Shown: positions 35,558 through 44,253, counted from the first letter of the stretch. The stretch is 44,437 bases of DNA from Opitutaceae bacterium (GCA_005792355.1 SXSC01000179.1:1-44437), one strand, 5' to 3'. The notes: generated from the letters alone by a model not told the origin. A program made the numbers and translations.

Positions 35558-38014
35558 ATGATCAATTCCATCCGCCGCCGCCTCCGGCAGGTCCAGAATT
35601 CGTTTCCGGCCGGAGGCGTGCTCCTCGCATTGCTAATCGGTTATTTCGTTTACCGGAATACGCGCACTTCCGGCACGCCAGGCAACGCCGTCGCCGCCGT
35701 CGCCTGGCAAGATATCGATGGCACCGAGCATGGCGGGGATGATTTCGCGGAGCATCGCGCCACCGTCTTGTTCTTCACCTCCGCGCAGTGCCCGTGCGCC
35801 GACGTCTTTTCCGCGCCGTTCGTCCGGGTCGCCCGGGAATACTCGGCCCAGGGGGTTCGTTTCTTCGCCGTTTTCTCCAACGGAAACGAGGCCGTCGCCG
35901 ACATCCGGAATTTCGCCGCTTCCCGCCAGTTCGGATTTCCGGTGGTGAAAGATGAAAAAGGCGAACTGGCGGCCCGCCTGCGATCCGCGGTGACGCCATC
36001 CGCCGTGGTCCTCGACTCGACCGGTGCGGTGCTGTATTTCGGCGCGGTCGGCACGGTGCCGGAAAAGCCCGACGACGCGGCCGATTGCGGTCAACTGGTG
36101 AGCGTGCTCACCGCCGTGCTGGCGGGGGAAAATCCGGCGTTGGCCGCGGCCGCCAGGCGCGCCTTGGGTTGTGCCATTGTCGGAACCGTCACCACCGGAT
36201 TGCCGACCATCGAGCCCCAGGACAACCGGCGTCCGGCCGGCCGGCTCGAGAACGGAGTGCTGACATTGCGATTGCGGACGGATACCGGCGTGTGGAGCCC
36301 GGAGAAGAAAGACGGGGCCGGATTTCCGATGTATGCGTTTCGCGAGGAGGGCGGGCCGCTGCAAACACCCGGGCCGTTGATTCGGGTTCCCGCCGGCACA
36401 GAACTACGTGTAACGATCAAGCACACGGTGGCCGGCCCACCGCTTGAGGTGCATGGCCTGCACGCGCACACTGAAACCGCGGATCCGGTGGTAATGATTG
36501 CCTCCGGCGAGGAGCGGGAATTCCGCTGGAAAGCCGACAAGCCGGGGACCTTTGTGTATTGGGCCAGCGTGGGCCCGCCCCGCACCACCTTTGCGGAGGG
36601 CAAGGATGCGCTGCTGAACGGCGGACTGGTAGTCGATCCGCCGGGAACGGTGCCGGATCCGCACGAGCGCATCTTCGTGCTCAACGAATACCTGGAGCGC
36701 GCGCCCGACGACTCGCAGGCGATCGACGAAGACACCGGCCTCCCCGCTTCGACCCGGGTCCGCGCGGTGATGACCGTTAATGGGCTGACCTGGCCGTATA
36801 CCGAACCCCTGCGCTATGAGCTTGGCGAGCGGGTGCGCTGGCGGGTGATCAACGCGAGCGTCGGCACGCATCCGATGCATCTGCACGGATTTCACTTCGA
36901 CGTGCTCAGCCGGAACGACGGGCAACAGGATACTTTCTATGCGGAGGGGGAGCGGGAAAAATCCGTGACGGAGCGAATCCCGAGCGCCGGCTCGATTCGG
37001 ATCGAATGGCAGGCCACTGAAGCGGGGCGGTGGCTGTACCACTGCCACATGTCGGCCCATTTTTCCTCCAGACTCAGGGTGCGGCCGCCGGGCAAGGGGC
37101 CCGTGGCGGAAGACGAGCACAAGCGTCACGCGTTCGAGGACATGTCCGGCCTGGTGCTGGGGATTGAAATCCAGGGCGGGGCCATCGCTCTGAAAAAACC
37201 GGAGAAAGGGCCCGCGCGCGAGCTGACGCTGCATGTGCGCGAGCATCCGAATCCCCGGGCACCTGCCTTCCCGTTGACCTCTTATTTCGTGCAGGAAGGA
37301 TTCGGCGGGCAACCGCCAGAGGAGTTTTCGATCCCGGGCCCGCCGCTCATCCTGACCCGAGGGCAGCGCACCCAGATCAAAGTCGTCAACCACCTGCCCC
37401 GCCCGACCGCGGTCCACTGGCACGGCATCGAGTTGGAGAGCATCTACGACGGCGTCGTCGGCTGGGGCGGACACTCCGCCAGCGTGACTCCGAGCATCGC
37501 CCCGGGCGGTTCCTTTATCGCGGAGATGACTCCGCCCCGGGCCGGCACCTTCATTTACCACACCCATTTCGACGACGAGAGCCAGCTGCTCACCGGGCTT
37601 TACGGACCGCTGATAGTCCTGGAACCTGGCCAACAATATGATCCCGACAAAGATCGCGTCGTGCTGGTCAGCGCCCGGGGCGGCCGCGGGATTCAGCTCA
37701 ACGGCGGAACCACCCGCAGCATGCAGTTTACGACCGGCCAGACCTATCGGATCCGTCTCATCAACATCTCGCTCAACAACTCGACCACCGTGCTCCGGAT
37801 CATGAATGGCGCTCGTGTCCTGACGTGGCGCGCGCTCGCGAAGGATGGCGCGCTGCTGCCGCCGGCGCGGGCGACGGTGCAGCCTGCTTCCCAAATCGTG
37901 ACGGTCGGCGAAACCCGGGATTTCGAGTTTACCCCGACTGAACCCGGCGAGCTCAAGTTCGAGTTGGAAAATGGCCAGCGAACCGTTGCCGCGATTCCGG
38001 TGTTTGTGCAGTGA
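35558..38014 (+). CDS. Redoxin-multicopper oxidase fusion with rearranged cupredoxin domains
   Basis: The product (818 aa) has an N-terminal membrane anchor (18-33) and a thioredoxin-like redoxin domain (about 45-190) with a CPC motif (Cys78/Cys80). Four cupredoxin domains follow. The first (about 225-360) keeps VHGLHAH but lacks the second His pair (YWAS). The second (about 400-510) carries HPMHLHG (His438, 441, 443) and YHCHMSAH (His495, Cys496, His497, His501; Leu506 axial). The third (about 570-690) has HWHG (620-623) and YHTH (667-670); the fourth has none. All type 1 and trinuclear copper ligands are present, but the usual N- and C-terminal motifs are swapped in order. It would act in the periplasm on an unknown substrate. 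Confidence 0.9.
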   Translation: MINSIRRRLRQVQNSFPAGGVLLALLIGYFVYRNTRTSGTPGNAVAAVAWQDIDGTEHGGDDFAEHRATVLFFTSAQCPCADVFSAPFVRVAREYSAQGVRFFAVFSNGNEAVADIRNFAASRQFGFPVVKDEKGELAARLRSAVTPSAVVLDSTGAVLYFGAVGTVPEKPDDAADCGQLVSVLTAVLAGENPALAAAARRALGCAIVGTVTTGLPTIEPQDNRRPAGRLENGVLTLRLRTDTGVWSPEKKDGAGFPMYAFREEGGPLQTPGPLIRVPAGTELRVTIKHTVAGPPLEVHGLHAHTETADPVVMIASGEEREFRWKADKPGTFVYWASVGPPRTTFAEGKDALLNGGLVVDPPGTVPDPHERIFVLNEYLERAPDDSQAIDEDTGLPASTRVRAVMTVNGLTWPYTEPLRYELGERVRWRVINASVGTHPMHLHGFHFDVLSRNDGQQDTFYAEGEREKSVTERIPSAGSIRIEWQATEAGRWLYHCHMSAHFSSRLRVRPPGKGPVAEDEHKRHAFEDMSGLVLGIEIQGGAIALKKPEKGPARELTLHVREHPNPRAPAFPLTSYFVQEGFGGQPPEEFSIPGPPLILTRGQRTQIKVVNHLPRPTAVHWHGIELESIYDGVVGWGGHSASVTPSIAPGGSFIAEMTPPRAGTFIYHTHFDDESQLLTGLYGPLIVLEPGQQYDPDKDRVVLVSARGGRGIQLNGGTTRSMQFTTGQTYRIRLINISLNNSTTVLRIMNGARVLTWRALAKDGALLPPARATVQPASQIVTVGETRDFEFTPTEPGELKFELENGQRTVAAIPVFVQ

Positions 38015-38093
38015 TTAGGGATTTGATCCGGTTCGCGTTTGCCGCTGGAGTCCGGCGCAAGCCCGCCGCCGGGCGCCCACTCTCCCACTCCGC

Positions 38094-38936
38094 ATGATTA
38101 TCGACAAAGGCCTTGAGTTGCTGGCCGAAATCTTTCCGAAGCTTTCGTCCACGGCGCTCGCACACCTTCGGGACACCGCCCGGCGCCAGACTTACCCGGC
38201 GCAAGTCACGCTCTGCCACGAGGGCGAAGTCGAACACTGCTTTTACGTTATCATCGAGGGGAGTGTCGACGTCTGCAAATGCCTCGAGGGGCAGCGCCTC
38301 CTGATCAATCAACTCCGCTCCGGCGCTCATTTTGGCGATCTGGCGATGCTGCTCGATGTGCCGCGCACCGCGACCATCATCACGGCCGAACCGACCGAGG
38401 TCTTCGAAATCGATCGTTCGATTTTCACGCAATTTCTGCAGACGCATCCCGAAATCGTGGTCGCGCTTTCGCAGATGCTGCTGCAGCGCTTCCTCCTGCA
38501 GGAACAGAAACACCTGATCGAGATTGCCCGGTTGAAAAAACGGGATACGCCGCCGCCGAAGGTCTTTCTGAGCTACGCCCGGGCCGACGCCACCTTTGCG
38601 ACCCGTCTCGCCAACAGCCTGCTCAAGCACAACATCGAGGTCTGGCTCGACGTTTACCGGATCGAGCCGGCCAAGAGCTGGGCGCGCCAGATCGGCGAAG
38701 CCCTCGATGGGTGCCAGTGCATGATCGTGATTCTTTCGCCCACCAGTGTCTCCTCCGAAAACGTGGAGGACGAATGGAACTATTACCTCGATCACAAGAA
38801 ACCCACGCTGGCGGCGTTGTATCAGCCCTGTAAAATTCCCTACCGGCTGTCGAAACTGCAATATATCGACTTCACTGATGCGGGCTATGATCAGGCCCTC
38901 GCGCGAATCGTCGCGACCTTGAACACTTTGTTCTGA
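38094..38936 (+). CDS. Cyclic-nucleotide-binding domain fused to TIR domain (Pycsar-effector-like)
   Basis: This 280-aa cytosolic protein begins with a CRP-type cyclic-nucleotide-binding domain (about 10-135); its phosphate-binding cassette reads FGDLAMLLDVPRTATI with Arg91, and Asp replaces the usual Glu. A helical linker leads to a TIR_2-type domain (155-280): KVFLSYARADATFA, EVWLDVYRI and VSSENVEDEWNYYL, where Glu227 fits the catalytic Glu of NAD-cleaving TIR domains. CNB-TIR is the architecture of PycTIR effectors, which cleave NAD when a cyclic nucleotide binds. There is no DNA-binding helix, so it is not a CRP regulator. It lies 79 nt after the oxidase gene, and the cyclase gene is two genes away. 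Confidence 0.93.
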   Translation: MIIDKGLELLAEIFPKLSSTALAHLRDTARRQTYPAQVTLCHEGEVEHCFYVIIEGSVDVCKCLEGQRLLINQLRSGAHFGDLAMLLDVPRTATIITAEPTEVFEIDRSIFTQFLQTHPEIVVALSQMLLQRFLLQEQKHLIEIARLKKRDTPPPKVFLSYARADATFATRLANSLLKHNIEVWLDVYRIEPAKSWARQIGEALDGCQCMIVILSPTSVSSENVEDEWNYYLDHKKPTLAALYQPCKIPYRLSKLQYIDFTDAGYDQALARIVATLNTLF

Positions 38937-38939
38937 CAG

Positions 38940-38959
38940 CGGCCGGGCAGACCCGGCCG
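38940..38959 (+). terminator. GC-rich hairpin after the CNB-TIR gene
   Basis: A perfect 8-bp stem (CGGCCGGG/CCCGGCCG) with a 4-nt loop begins three bases after the TGA. There is no T-run, so it may mark a transcript end or stabilise the 3' end rather than act as a classical terminator. Confidence 0.4.
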
Positions 38960-39083
38960 TGCGCGTGCCTCGTTCCTCCCATGCGCCGCGCGGGGCCTCT
39001 CACGCCGCCTCTCGCCGATTTTTCTCCGCTCCAGCATTTCAGCTTTGCCCACCGCGGAGGGCCACTCAAGCTCCCCCGCCAAT

Positions 39084-40601
39084 ATGAGTTCCGCCCCTGC
39101 TGCCCCTCCGGCCCCACCCAATCCCGGCGCTGCCGGATCGATCGATTCCGGCGGCTTGGGCGGACACCCGCGCGGGCTGACCACCCTCTTTTTCAGCGAG
39201 CTCTGGGAACGCTTCAGCTATTACGGCATGCGGGCGTTGCTCACGCTCTTCATGGTGGCGGGGGCCGACGCCGGTGGCCTTGGCTACGACAAGAAAACCG
39301 CCGCCGCCATCTACGGAAACTACACGATGAGCGTTTACATGCTCTCGATCGTGGGCGGCTTCATTGCAGACAACTTCATTGGCGCGCGCCGTTCGGTGTT
39401 GATCGGCGGCTGCATCATCGCCTGCGGCCATTTCTCCATGGCCTTCAGTTCCGAGGCTACGTTCTTCGCCGGCCTCGTGCTCGTGGCGCTCGGCACCGGA
39501 CTCCTGAAGCCCAACATCAGCACGATGGTCGGCAGCCTTTATCGTCCGGACGACGAGCGGCGCGACGCCGGCTTTTCCATTTTCTACATGGGCATCAACC
39601 TTGGTGCCTTCGCGGCCCCGCTTGTCACCGGCTGGCTTGCGCAGAGCGCCGAGTTCCGGGCCATGCTGGCCGGCTGGGGCATGGATCCGCTGCACAGCTG
39701 GCACTGGGGCTTTGGGGCCGCAGGTGTCGGCATGACAATCGGTCTGATCGTCTACGTGCTGACCGGCGAACGCCTCGCGCACGTCGGCCTGGGCCCGCCG
39801 GCCGACGCCACCCGGCCATGGGGCAAGCTGGCGCTCGTCGTCATCGCGACCGCTGCGCTCATGGGCGTGATGATGCTCGCGGACCAATATCCGTCGGTCG
39901 TTTACGGGCTGTTCGCGGTGCAGATTGCCGCCGTCTTCTACTTCGCCTTCAAACCGGACGCCGACAGCAAACGCATCGCCGCGATTCTTGTGTTCTTTAT
40001 CGCCGCGGAGATTTTCTGGGCGATTTTCGAGCAGGCCGGTTCGACCATCTCGCTCTTTGGCGACCAACTTACCCGCACGCAGATTTTTGGGTGGAATTTT
40101 CCGTCGGCCTGGTTCCAGTCGGTCAACTCGCTCTGGGTCATCATCCTCGCGCCCGGGTTTGCGTGGTTGTGGATAAAGCTCGGCCGCAACCAGCCCTCGA
40201 GCCCGTTCAAGTTCATGCTGGCCCTCGTGTTTCTCGGGCTTTCGTTCGTGCTGATGGTACCGGCGGCGAAGCTCACCGCCGAAGGCAAGGTCAGCCCGTT
40301 ATGGATCGTCGGCCTTTTCTTCCTTCAAACTCTCGGGGAAATGTGCCTGAGCCCCGTGGGACTCAGCACCATGACCAAACTCGCGCCCCAACGCCTGCTC
40401 GGTCTGATGATGGGCATCTGGTTCCTCGCGACCGCGCTCGGCAACAAGCTCGCGGGCGTGCTCGCCGGGCACTTCGAATCGAAAGACGCCAGTGTGCTCG
40501 CCGATTTCTTCTTCAAGCAGGCAATCTGGGTCGGAGTCGCGACCCTCGTCCTCCTCGCGCTCATACCCTGGGTGAAGCGCCTGATGGGCGGCGTGCGGTA
40601 A
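39084..40601 (+). CDS. POT/PTR2-family peptide:proton symporter
   Basis: The ATG at 39084 gives 505 aa with about 12-14 membrane segments. The proton-coupling motif ELWERFSYYGMRALL (ExxERFxYY) and the PTR2 signature FSIFYMGINLGAFAAP are present, as is GTGLLKPNISTMVGSLY. It should import di- and tripeptides using the proton gradient. A poorly conserved alanine/proline-rich N-terminus (about 35 aa) precedes the first helix. An upstream in-frame TTG at 39045 is less likely. It follows the CNB-TIR gene by 147 nt. Confidence 0.94.
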   Translation: MSSAPAAPPAPPNPGAAGSIDSGGLGGHPRGLTTLFFSELWERFSYYGMRALLTLFMVAGADAGGLGYDKKTAAAIYGNYTMSVYMLSIVGGFIADNFIGARRSVLIGGCIIACGHFSMAFSSEATFFAGLVLVALGTGLLKPNISTMVGSLYRPDDERRDAGFSIFYMGINLGAFAAPLVTGWLAQSAEFRAMLAGWGMDPLHSWHWGFGAAGVGMTIGLIVYVLTGERLAHVGLGPPADATRPWGKLALVVIATAALMGVMMLADQYPSVVYGLFAVQIAAVFYFAFKPDADSKRIAAILVFFIAAEIFWAIFEQAGSTISLFGDQLTRTQIFGWNFPSAWFQSVNSLWVIILAPGFAWLWIKLGRNQPSSPFKFMLALVFLGLSFVLMVPAAKLTAEGKVSPLWIVGLFFLQTLGEMCLSPVGLSTMTKLAPQRLLGLMMGIWFLATALGNKLAGVLAGHFESKDASVLADFFFKQAIWVGVATLVLLALIPWVKRLMGGVR

Positions 40602-40663
40602 CCTCCCTCCGGCCCGGCGGGCAGCGCCTGCCCGGCGGCGTGCCCCACCTGCGCGCCTTGGCA

Positions 40664-40690
40664 AACATGTAACGTAATACGTTACATGTT
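40664..40690. repeat. Perfect 27-nt palindrome, copy 1
   Basis: Two perfect 13-nt arms flank one central base. The core reads TAACGTAATACGTTA. It lies 63 nt after the peptide transporter gene. It could be a dimeric operator, a REP-like element or an RNA hairpin. Confidence 0.75.
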
Positions 40691-40734
40691 CACCCCCGAC
40701 CATGCTCTCACCGCGCACCCCGATTCTCGCAATC

Positions 40735-40763
40735 GCGAGTGTCACGTATTACGTGACACTCGC
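40735..40763. repeat. Perfect 29-nt palindrome, copy 2
   Basis: Two perfect 14-nt arms flank one central base. The core reads TCACGTATTACGTGA and differs from copy 1 only by a symmetric pair change and the centre. The two centres are 72 bp apart. It lies about 100 nt before the 2OG-oxygenase-like gene. Confidence 0.75.
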
Positions 40764-40861
40764 ACGGGGCGATTCGCGGTTGCCTGGCGGCTTCACCGTA
40801 GCCCGGTCCGGAGCCGAAAACCCACTCGCCACCGACCACTCGGATTCGCCATTCTCGCGCC

Positions 40862-41479
40862 ATGCCGATCCGCGCCTGGTTTCCCACTTTCATTTACTGC
40901 GAGCCCTTGCAGAAAAGCGGGCTCGCGCGGCTCAATGCCGACCTTGCCGGAGAGTGCCGGCAGCTGCGCGCGTTTGATCGCGCCGGCCGCCGCTGGTCGG
41001 AAAAAAATTACCCCGGCGGTTACACGAGTTACGCCTCGCTGAACGAGCTGCACCGTTTCTCGAGCACCTTTTCTGATCTCGAGAAAAAACTCACCCGGCA
41101 CGTTCGCGGGTTTGCCCGCGCCCTCGACCTGAATCTGCGCGGCCGTTCCATCCGGCTCACCGATCTCTGGGTCAACATCATGCCACCCACCGCGGCGCAC
41201 TCCCTGCATCTGCACCCGCTGTCGTTCATCAGTGGCACTTACTACGTGGTGACGCCGCGCGGCTGCCCCGGCCTCAAGTTCGAGGATCCGCGGCTGGATC
41301 GCTTCATGGCCGCCCCGCCCAAACTGCCCGGGGCCCGCCGCGCCAATCAGGTGCACATCACCTATCCCGCGGAAGCCGGAAACGTGGTCCTCTTTGAAAG
41401 CTGGCTGCGCCACGAAGTCGCGGCCAATCGCGTCGCCGAGGAGCGGATTAGCGTGAGCTTCAATTTCAACTGGGCCTGA
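40862..41479 (+). CDS. Putative 2OG-Fe(II) oxygenase (TIGR02466 type)
   Basis: This 205-aa protein resembles the TIGR02466 family. LWVNIMPPTAAHSLHLHPLSFISGTYYV carries the proximal histidine region (HxHP), and LRHEVAANRVAEERISVSFNF supplies the distal histidine and the 2-oxoglutarate-binding arginine. The start GYTSYASLNELH is also typical. The substrate is unknown; relatives occur near phage-like and metabolic genes. It is preceded by the two palindromes. Confidence 0.8.
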   Translation: MPIRAWFPTFIYCEPLQKSGLARLNADLAGECRQLRAFDRAGRRWSEKNYPGGYTSYASLNELHRFSSTFSDLEKKLTRHVRGFARALDLNLRGRSIRLTDLWVNIMPPTAAHSLHLHPLSFISGTYYVVTPRGCPGLKFEDPRLDRFMAAPPKLPGARRANQVHITYPAEAGNVVLFESWLRHEVAANRVAEERISVSFNFNWA

Positions 41480-41582
41480 GCACCCACTGGTCGACAGAAC
41501 GCATGACCGCCCGCGCCGACACAACGCTCCTCGTCCCCTTCGCACTGGCGAATTCGGCCGGCCCGCGCATCGTCTCGTCACC

Positions 41583-41801
41583 ATGGTTGTAATCCGACGA
41601 ATGGTTGACCGGCGGCGCGCCTACACCGCGATCATGCTGCCCGGTGAACCGCCCAAAATCTTTCCGACCTCCGACCACGAGCACTCCCGGATCCTGCAGA
41701 TTTACCTGCAGGACCGTCCGTACGAGGATGTGCACAACGATTTTTCCGACTACGAAATCGGCCACTGCCCAGCTCCGCGGGCGGGCGATTGGCCCGCCTG
41801 A
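41583..41801 (+). CDS. Short hypothetical protein
   Basis: The frame encodes 72 aa; an internal ATG at 41601 would shorten it to 66. Third codon positions are mostly G or C after codon 7, as in neighbouring genes, which supports coding. The middle part (GEPPKIFPTSDHEHSRILQ, then YLQDRPYEDVHNDFSDYEIG) is acidic and hydrophilic. I recognise no family. A competing minus-strand frame covers the same DNA but looks arginine-rich and artificial. Confidence 0.5.
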   Translation: MVVIRRMVDRRRAYTAIMLPGEPPKIFPTSDHEHSRILQIYLQDRPYEDVHNDFSDYEIGHCPAPRAGDWPA

Positions 41802-41880
41802 ACCGCACGGCGACGTAAACCCGCCGACCAAGAATCATCAATCGCCGGCTGACCATCCTGGGGAGGGTGAAAAATGAGGG

Positions 41881-42996
41881 CTATCGCAGCCGCGCAAACA
41901 ATACCGCCGCAATCCCCGCCATGCCGGCATTGGGCAGCCAGGCCGCCAGCACCGGATCGACGACCCCCTTGGTGGCCAGGGAAGTCGCCACCGTGCTGAA
42001 CATATAATAGAGAAAGAAAAGCCCGATGGACTTCGACACGCCGACCGCCGGATTCACCCGCACCCCCGACACAGCGAATGGAATCGCCATCGCAATGACG
42101 ATCAGGGGCGCGACGACGTCCGCAATCAGTCCGTGGTAACGCACTGCGTACTCCGCCAGCTTGGGGCTGCGCTCGAGCTCGAGGTGCGCGATCAGCGCCC
42201 GCAGTTCCCGCAGCGACAGGCGCGACGCCCGCCGATCAATCAACAGCATCAACCCAGGATCCTCGCGGTAATTGGCGGCGAATTTTTCCGTGAATGGCTG
42301 TGAGCCCGTCAGCTCCCCGGTTTCGGCTGAAAACGTCAGCTCGCGACCGCGTTGGAACATCCAGCCGTTGCGCGCGGCATCGAACCAGGCCTCCGCCGCC
42401 GTGATGCGCCGACGTTCGCGGCGCAACGCGTCAAGTTCCGAAACCGAAACCCCATAGCCGCGCTCGGTGGCGTTGCTGTACCGGTTGAAAAACCACATCC
42501 GGCGCGCATCCGGATTGTCGAAGGCGACACTATACACCGCCCCGACCCGATCGGCCGGCAGCGCCCGGGCCGACTGATTTTGATATTCCAATTCATCCCG
42601 GATCGCCCGCGATTCCTCGACCGACCACGGCACCACGCTGGTATTGAGCCACCAAGAGATCCCGCAACACCCCAGACCCAAAATCCAGATTGGAGCCATC
42701 AACCGGCCAAATCCCACGCCGGCGGCGCGCATGGCGCTGAGTTCGTTCGCCCGGTGGAGCTTGCCCAGCACGTAGAGCAGCGAAACCAGCAGGGAAAGGG
42801 GCAGCACCGCGGCAAGAAAACTGGGGATCCGCACCATCACGTAGCGTCCCAAGAGGAGCGGCGGCGCCCCGAGGTCGCTCAACTGCCGGAAATCATCGTA
42901 TAACACCTGGACCAGCAGCAGTCCGCAGGTGGCGGCCACCACCAGGCCGAGAATCTGCAGCCACTCGCGCAGAAGATGCCGGTCGAAGGTGTTCAA
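41881..42996 (-). CDS. LptF/LptG-family permease (YjgP/YjgQ)
   Basis: From the TTG at 42996 the product is 371 aa, starting NTFDRHLLREWLQ as is typical of the family; a GTG at 43023 would add nine residues. Three N-terminal membrane segments (with VRIPSFLAAVLPLSLLVSLLYVLGKLHRANELSAMRAAG), a periplasmic jellyroll-like middle and three C-terminal segments fit LptF/LptG, which with LptB and LptC extract lipopolysaccharide from the inner membrane. F and G cannot be told apart here. It is divergent from the substrate-binding protein gene. The long frame beyond 43023 is antisense to that gene and not coding. Confidence 0.9.
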   Translation of the reverse strand: MNTFDRHLLREWLQILGLVVAATCGLLLVQVLYDDFRQLSDLGAPPLLLGRYVMVRIPSFLAAVLPLSLLVSLLYVLGKLHRANELSAMRAAGVGFGRLMAPIWILGLGCCGISWWLNTSVVPWSVEESRAIRDELEYQNQSARALPADRVGAVYSVAFDNPDARRMWFFNRYSNATERGYGVSVSELDALRRERRRITAAEAWFDAARNGWMFQRGRELTFSAETGELTGSQPFTEKFAANYREDPGLMLLIDRRASRLSLRELRALIAHLELERSPKLAEYAVRYHGLIADVVAPLIVIAMAIPFAVSGVRVNPAVGVSKSIGLFFLYYMFSTVATSLATKGVVDPVLAAWLPNAGMAGIAAVLFARLR

Positions 42997-43125
42997 TCGT
43001 TCGTAAGTTGAACCGCTCGCCACCGCGGCGGAAAGAACAAAGGTGCGTACTCTTTGAACAGATAGGTTGAAAACTCGCCCGGGCTGGCCTTGGCTCCGCG
43101 CTCCCACTTTTTCGTCCCGTTTTCC

Positions 43126-44253
43126 ATGATGCCTGCGTTTCGTCCGCTTCTCGCTCTGTTCGTCTCCACGTTTCTTCCCGCCACCGCGCCTGCCCAGGGC
43201 ACGATCAAGATTGGCGAGTTCGCCTCGTTGACCGGCAAAGAGGCGACCTACGGCCAGACCGCGCACAAGGGCACTCTCCAGGCCATCGAGGAGGTCAACG
43301 CCGCCGGCGGCGTGCTCGGCCGGAAACTCGAACTCCTGGTCGAGGACGACCAGTCGAAGCCCGGCGAGGCCGCCACGATCGCCAAGAAGTTCATCTCGCG
43401 CGACAAGGTCGTCGCGATCCTCGGCGAAATCACCTCCGGGCGCACCCTCGAAGCCGCCCCCATCGCCCAAAACGCCAAGATCCCGCTCATCTCGCCGGGC
43501 GCCACCGCCCCCGAAGTCACCGCCAAGGGCAATTACATCTTCCGCGTTTGCTTCATCGATTCCTTCCAAGGCACCGTGATGGCGAAATTCGCCCGCCATT
43601 CCCTCAAACTCCAACGGGTCGCACTGTTGTCGTCGGTCTCTTCCGCCCAAAGCGTCGGGCTCGCAAAGTATTTCCGGCAACGATTCACCGAGGATGGCGG
43701 CAACCTGGTGCTCGAGCAGAAATACTCCGAGGGCGACAAGGACTTCCGCGCGCAGCTCACGGCCATCAAGGCCGCCGGCGTGGAGGGCATCTTCGTTCCC
43801 GGCTACTACGCGGAGGCCGCCCTGATCTGCAAACAGGCCCGCGACCTCGGCATGACCCTTCCCCTCTTCGGGGTCGACGGCTGGGAATCGGCGGAACTCA
43901 TCAATATCGGGGGCAAGGCGGTCGAGGGCGCGTATCTTTCCACGCACTATTCCCCCGCCAGCAGAGATCCCCAGATTGTCGCCTTCAACGATCGCTACAC
44001 CAAACGCTGGGGCGATGGCACGAACGCACTGTGCGCCCTCGGCTACGACTCGGCCATGTTGCTGGTCGATGCGATCAAACGCGCCGGAACCACCGACGGC
44101 CCAAAACTCCGCGACGCACTCGCCACCACCAGGAATTTCAAGGGCGTCACCGGCGTCATCACGTTCGATGAGCACCGCAATCCCACCAAGTCCGCCGTCG
44201 TCCTCCAGGTGAAAGACGGCAAGTTCGTCTTTGTCGAAACCGTCGCGCCCTGA
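43126..44253 (+). CDS. ABC transporter substrate-binding protein, branched-chain amino acid type
   Basis: The ATG at 43126 (or the next codon, 43129) gives 375 aa with a signal peptide (MMPAFRPLLALFVSTFLPATAPAQ cut near residue 24). The mature start GTIKIGEFASLTGKEATYGQ and the segments SRDKVVAILGEITSGRTLEAAP, IPLISPGATAPEV and ALGYDSAMLLVDAI mark it as a Leu/Ile/Val-type periplasmic-binding protein (LivJ/Peripla_BP_6). The ligand cannot be inferred. A paralogue follows 19 nt later; permease and ATPase genes probably lie beyond the window. Confidence 0.93.
   Translation: MMPAFRPLLALFVSTFLPATAPAQGTIKIGEFASLTGKEATYGQTAHKGTLQAIEEVNAAGGVLGRKLELLVEDDQSKPGEAATIAKKFISRDKVVAILGEITSGRTLEAAPIAQNAKIPLISPGATAPEVTAKGNYIFRVCFIDSFQGTVMAKFARHSLKLQRVALLSSVSSAQSVGLAKYFRQRFTEDGGNLVLEQKYSEGDKDFRAQLTAIKAAGVEGIFVPGYYAEAALICKQARDLGMTLPLFGVDGWESAELINIGGKAVEGAYLSTHYSPASRDPQIVAFNDRYTKRWGDGTNALCALGYDSAMLLVDAIKRAGTTDGPKLRDALATTRNFKGVTGVITFDEHRNPTKSAVVLQVKDGKFVFVETVAP

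Noticed and set aside
36404..37894. A 496-codon minus-strand frame
   Set aside because: It is antisense to the multicopper oxidase.
38094..38936. A CRP/FNR transcription regulator
   Set aside because: The cyclic-nucleotide domain is followed by a TIR domain, not a helix-turn-helix.
38981..40672. A 563-codon plus-strand frame over the peptide transporter
   Set aside because: It is another frame of the same DNA; the POT motifs are in the 39084 frame.
40702..40977. A 91-codon frame spanning the second palindrome
   Set aside because: It overlaps the start of the 2OG-oxygenase-like gene out of frame and contains the palindrome as coding; unlikely to be a gene.
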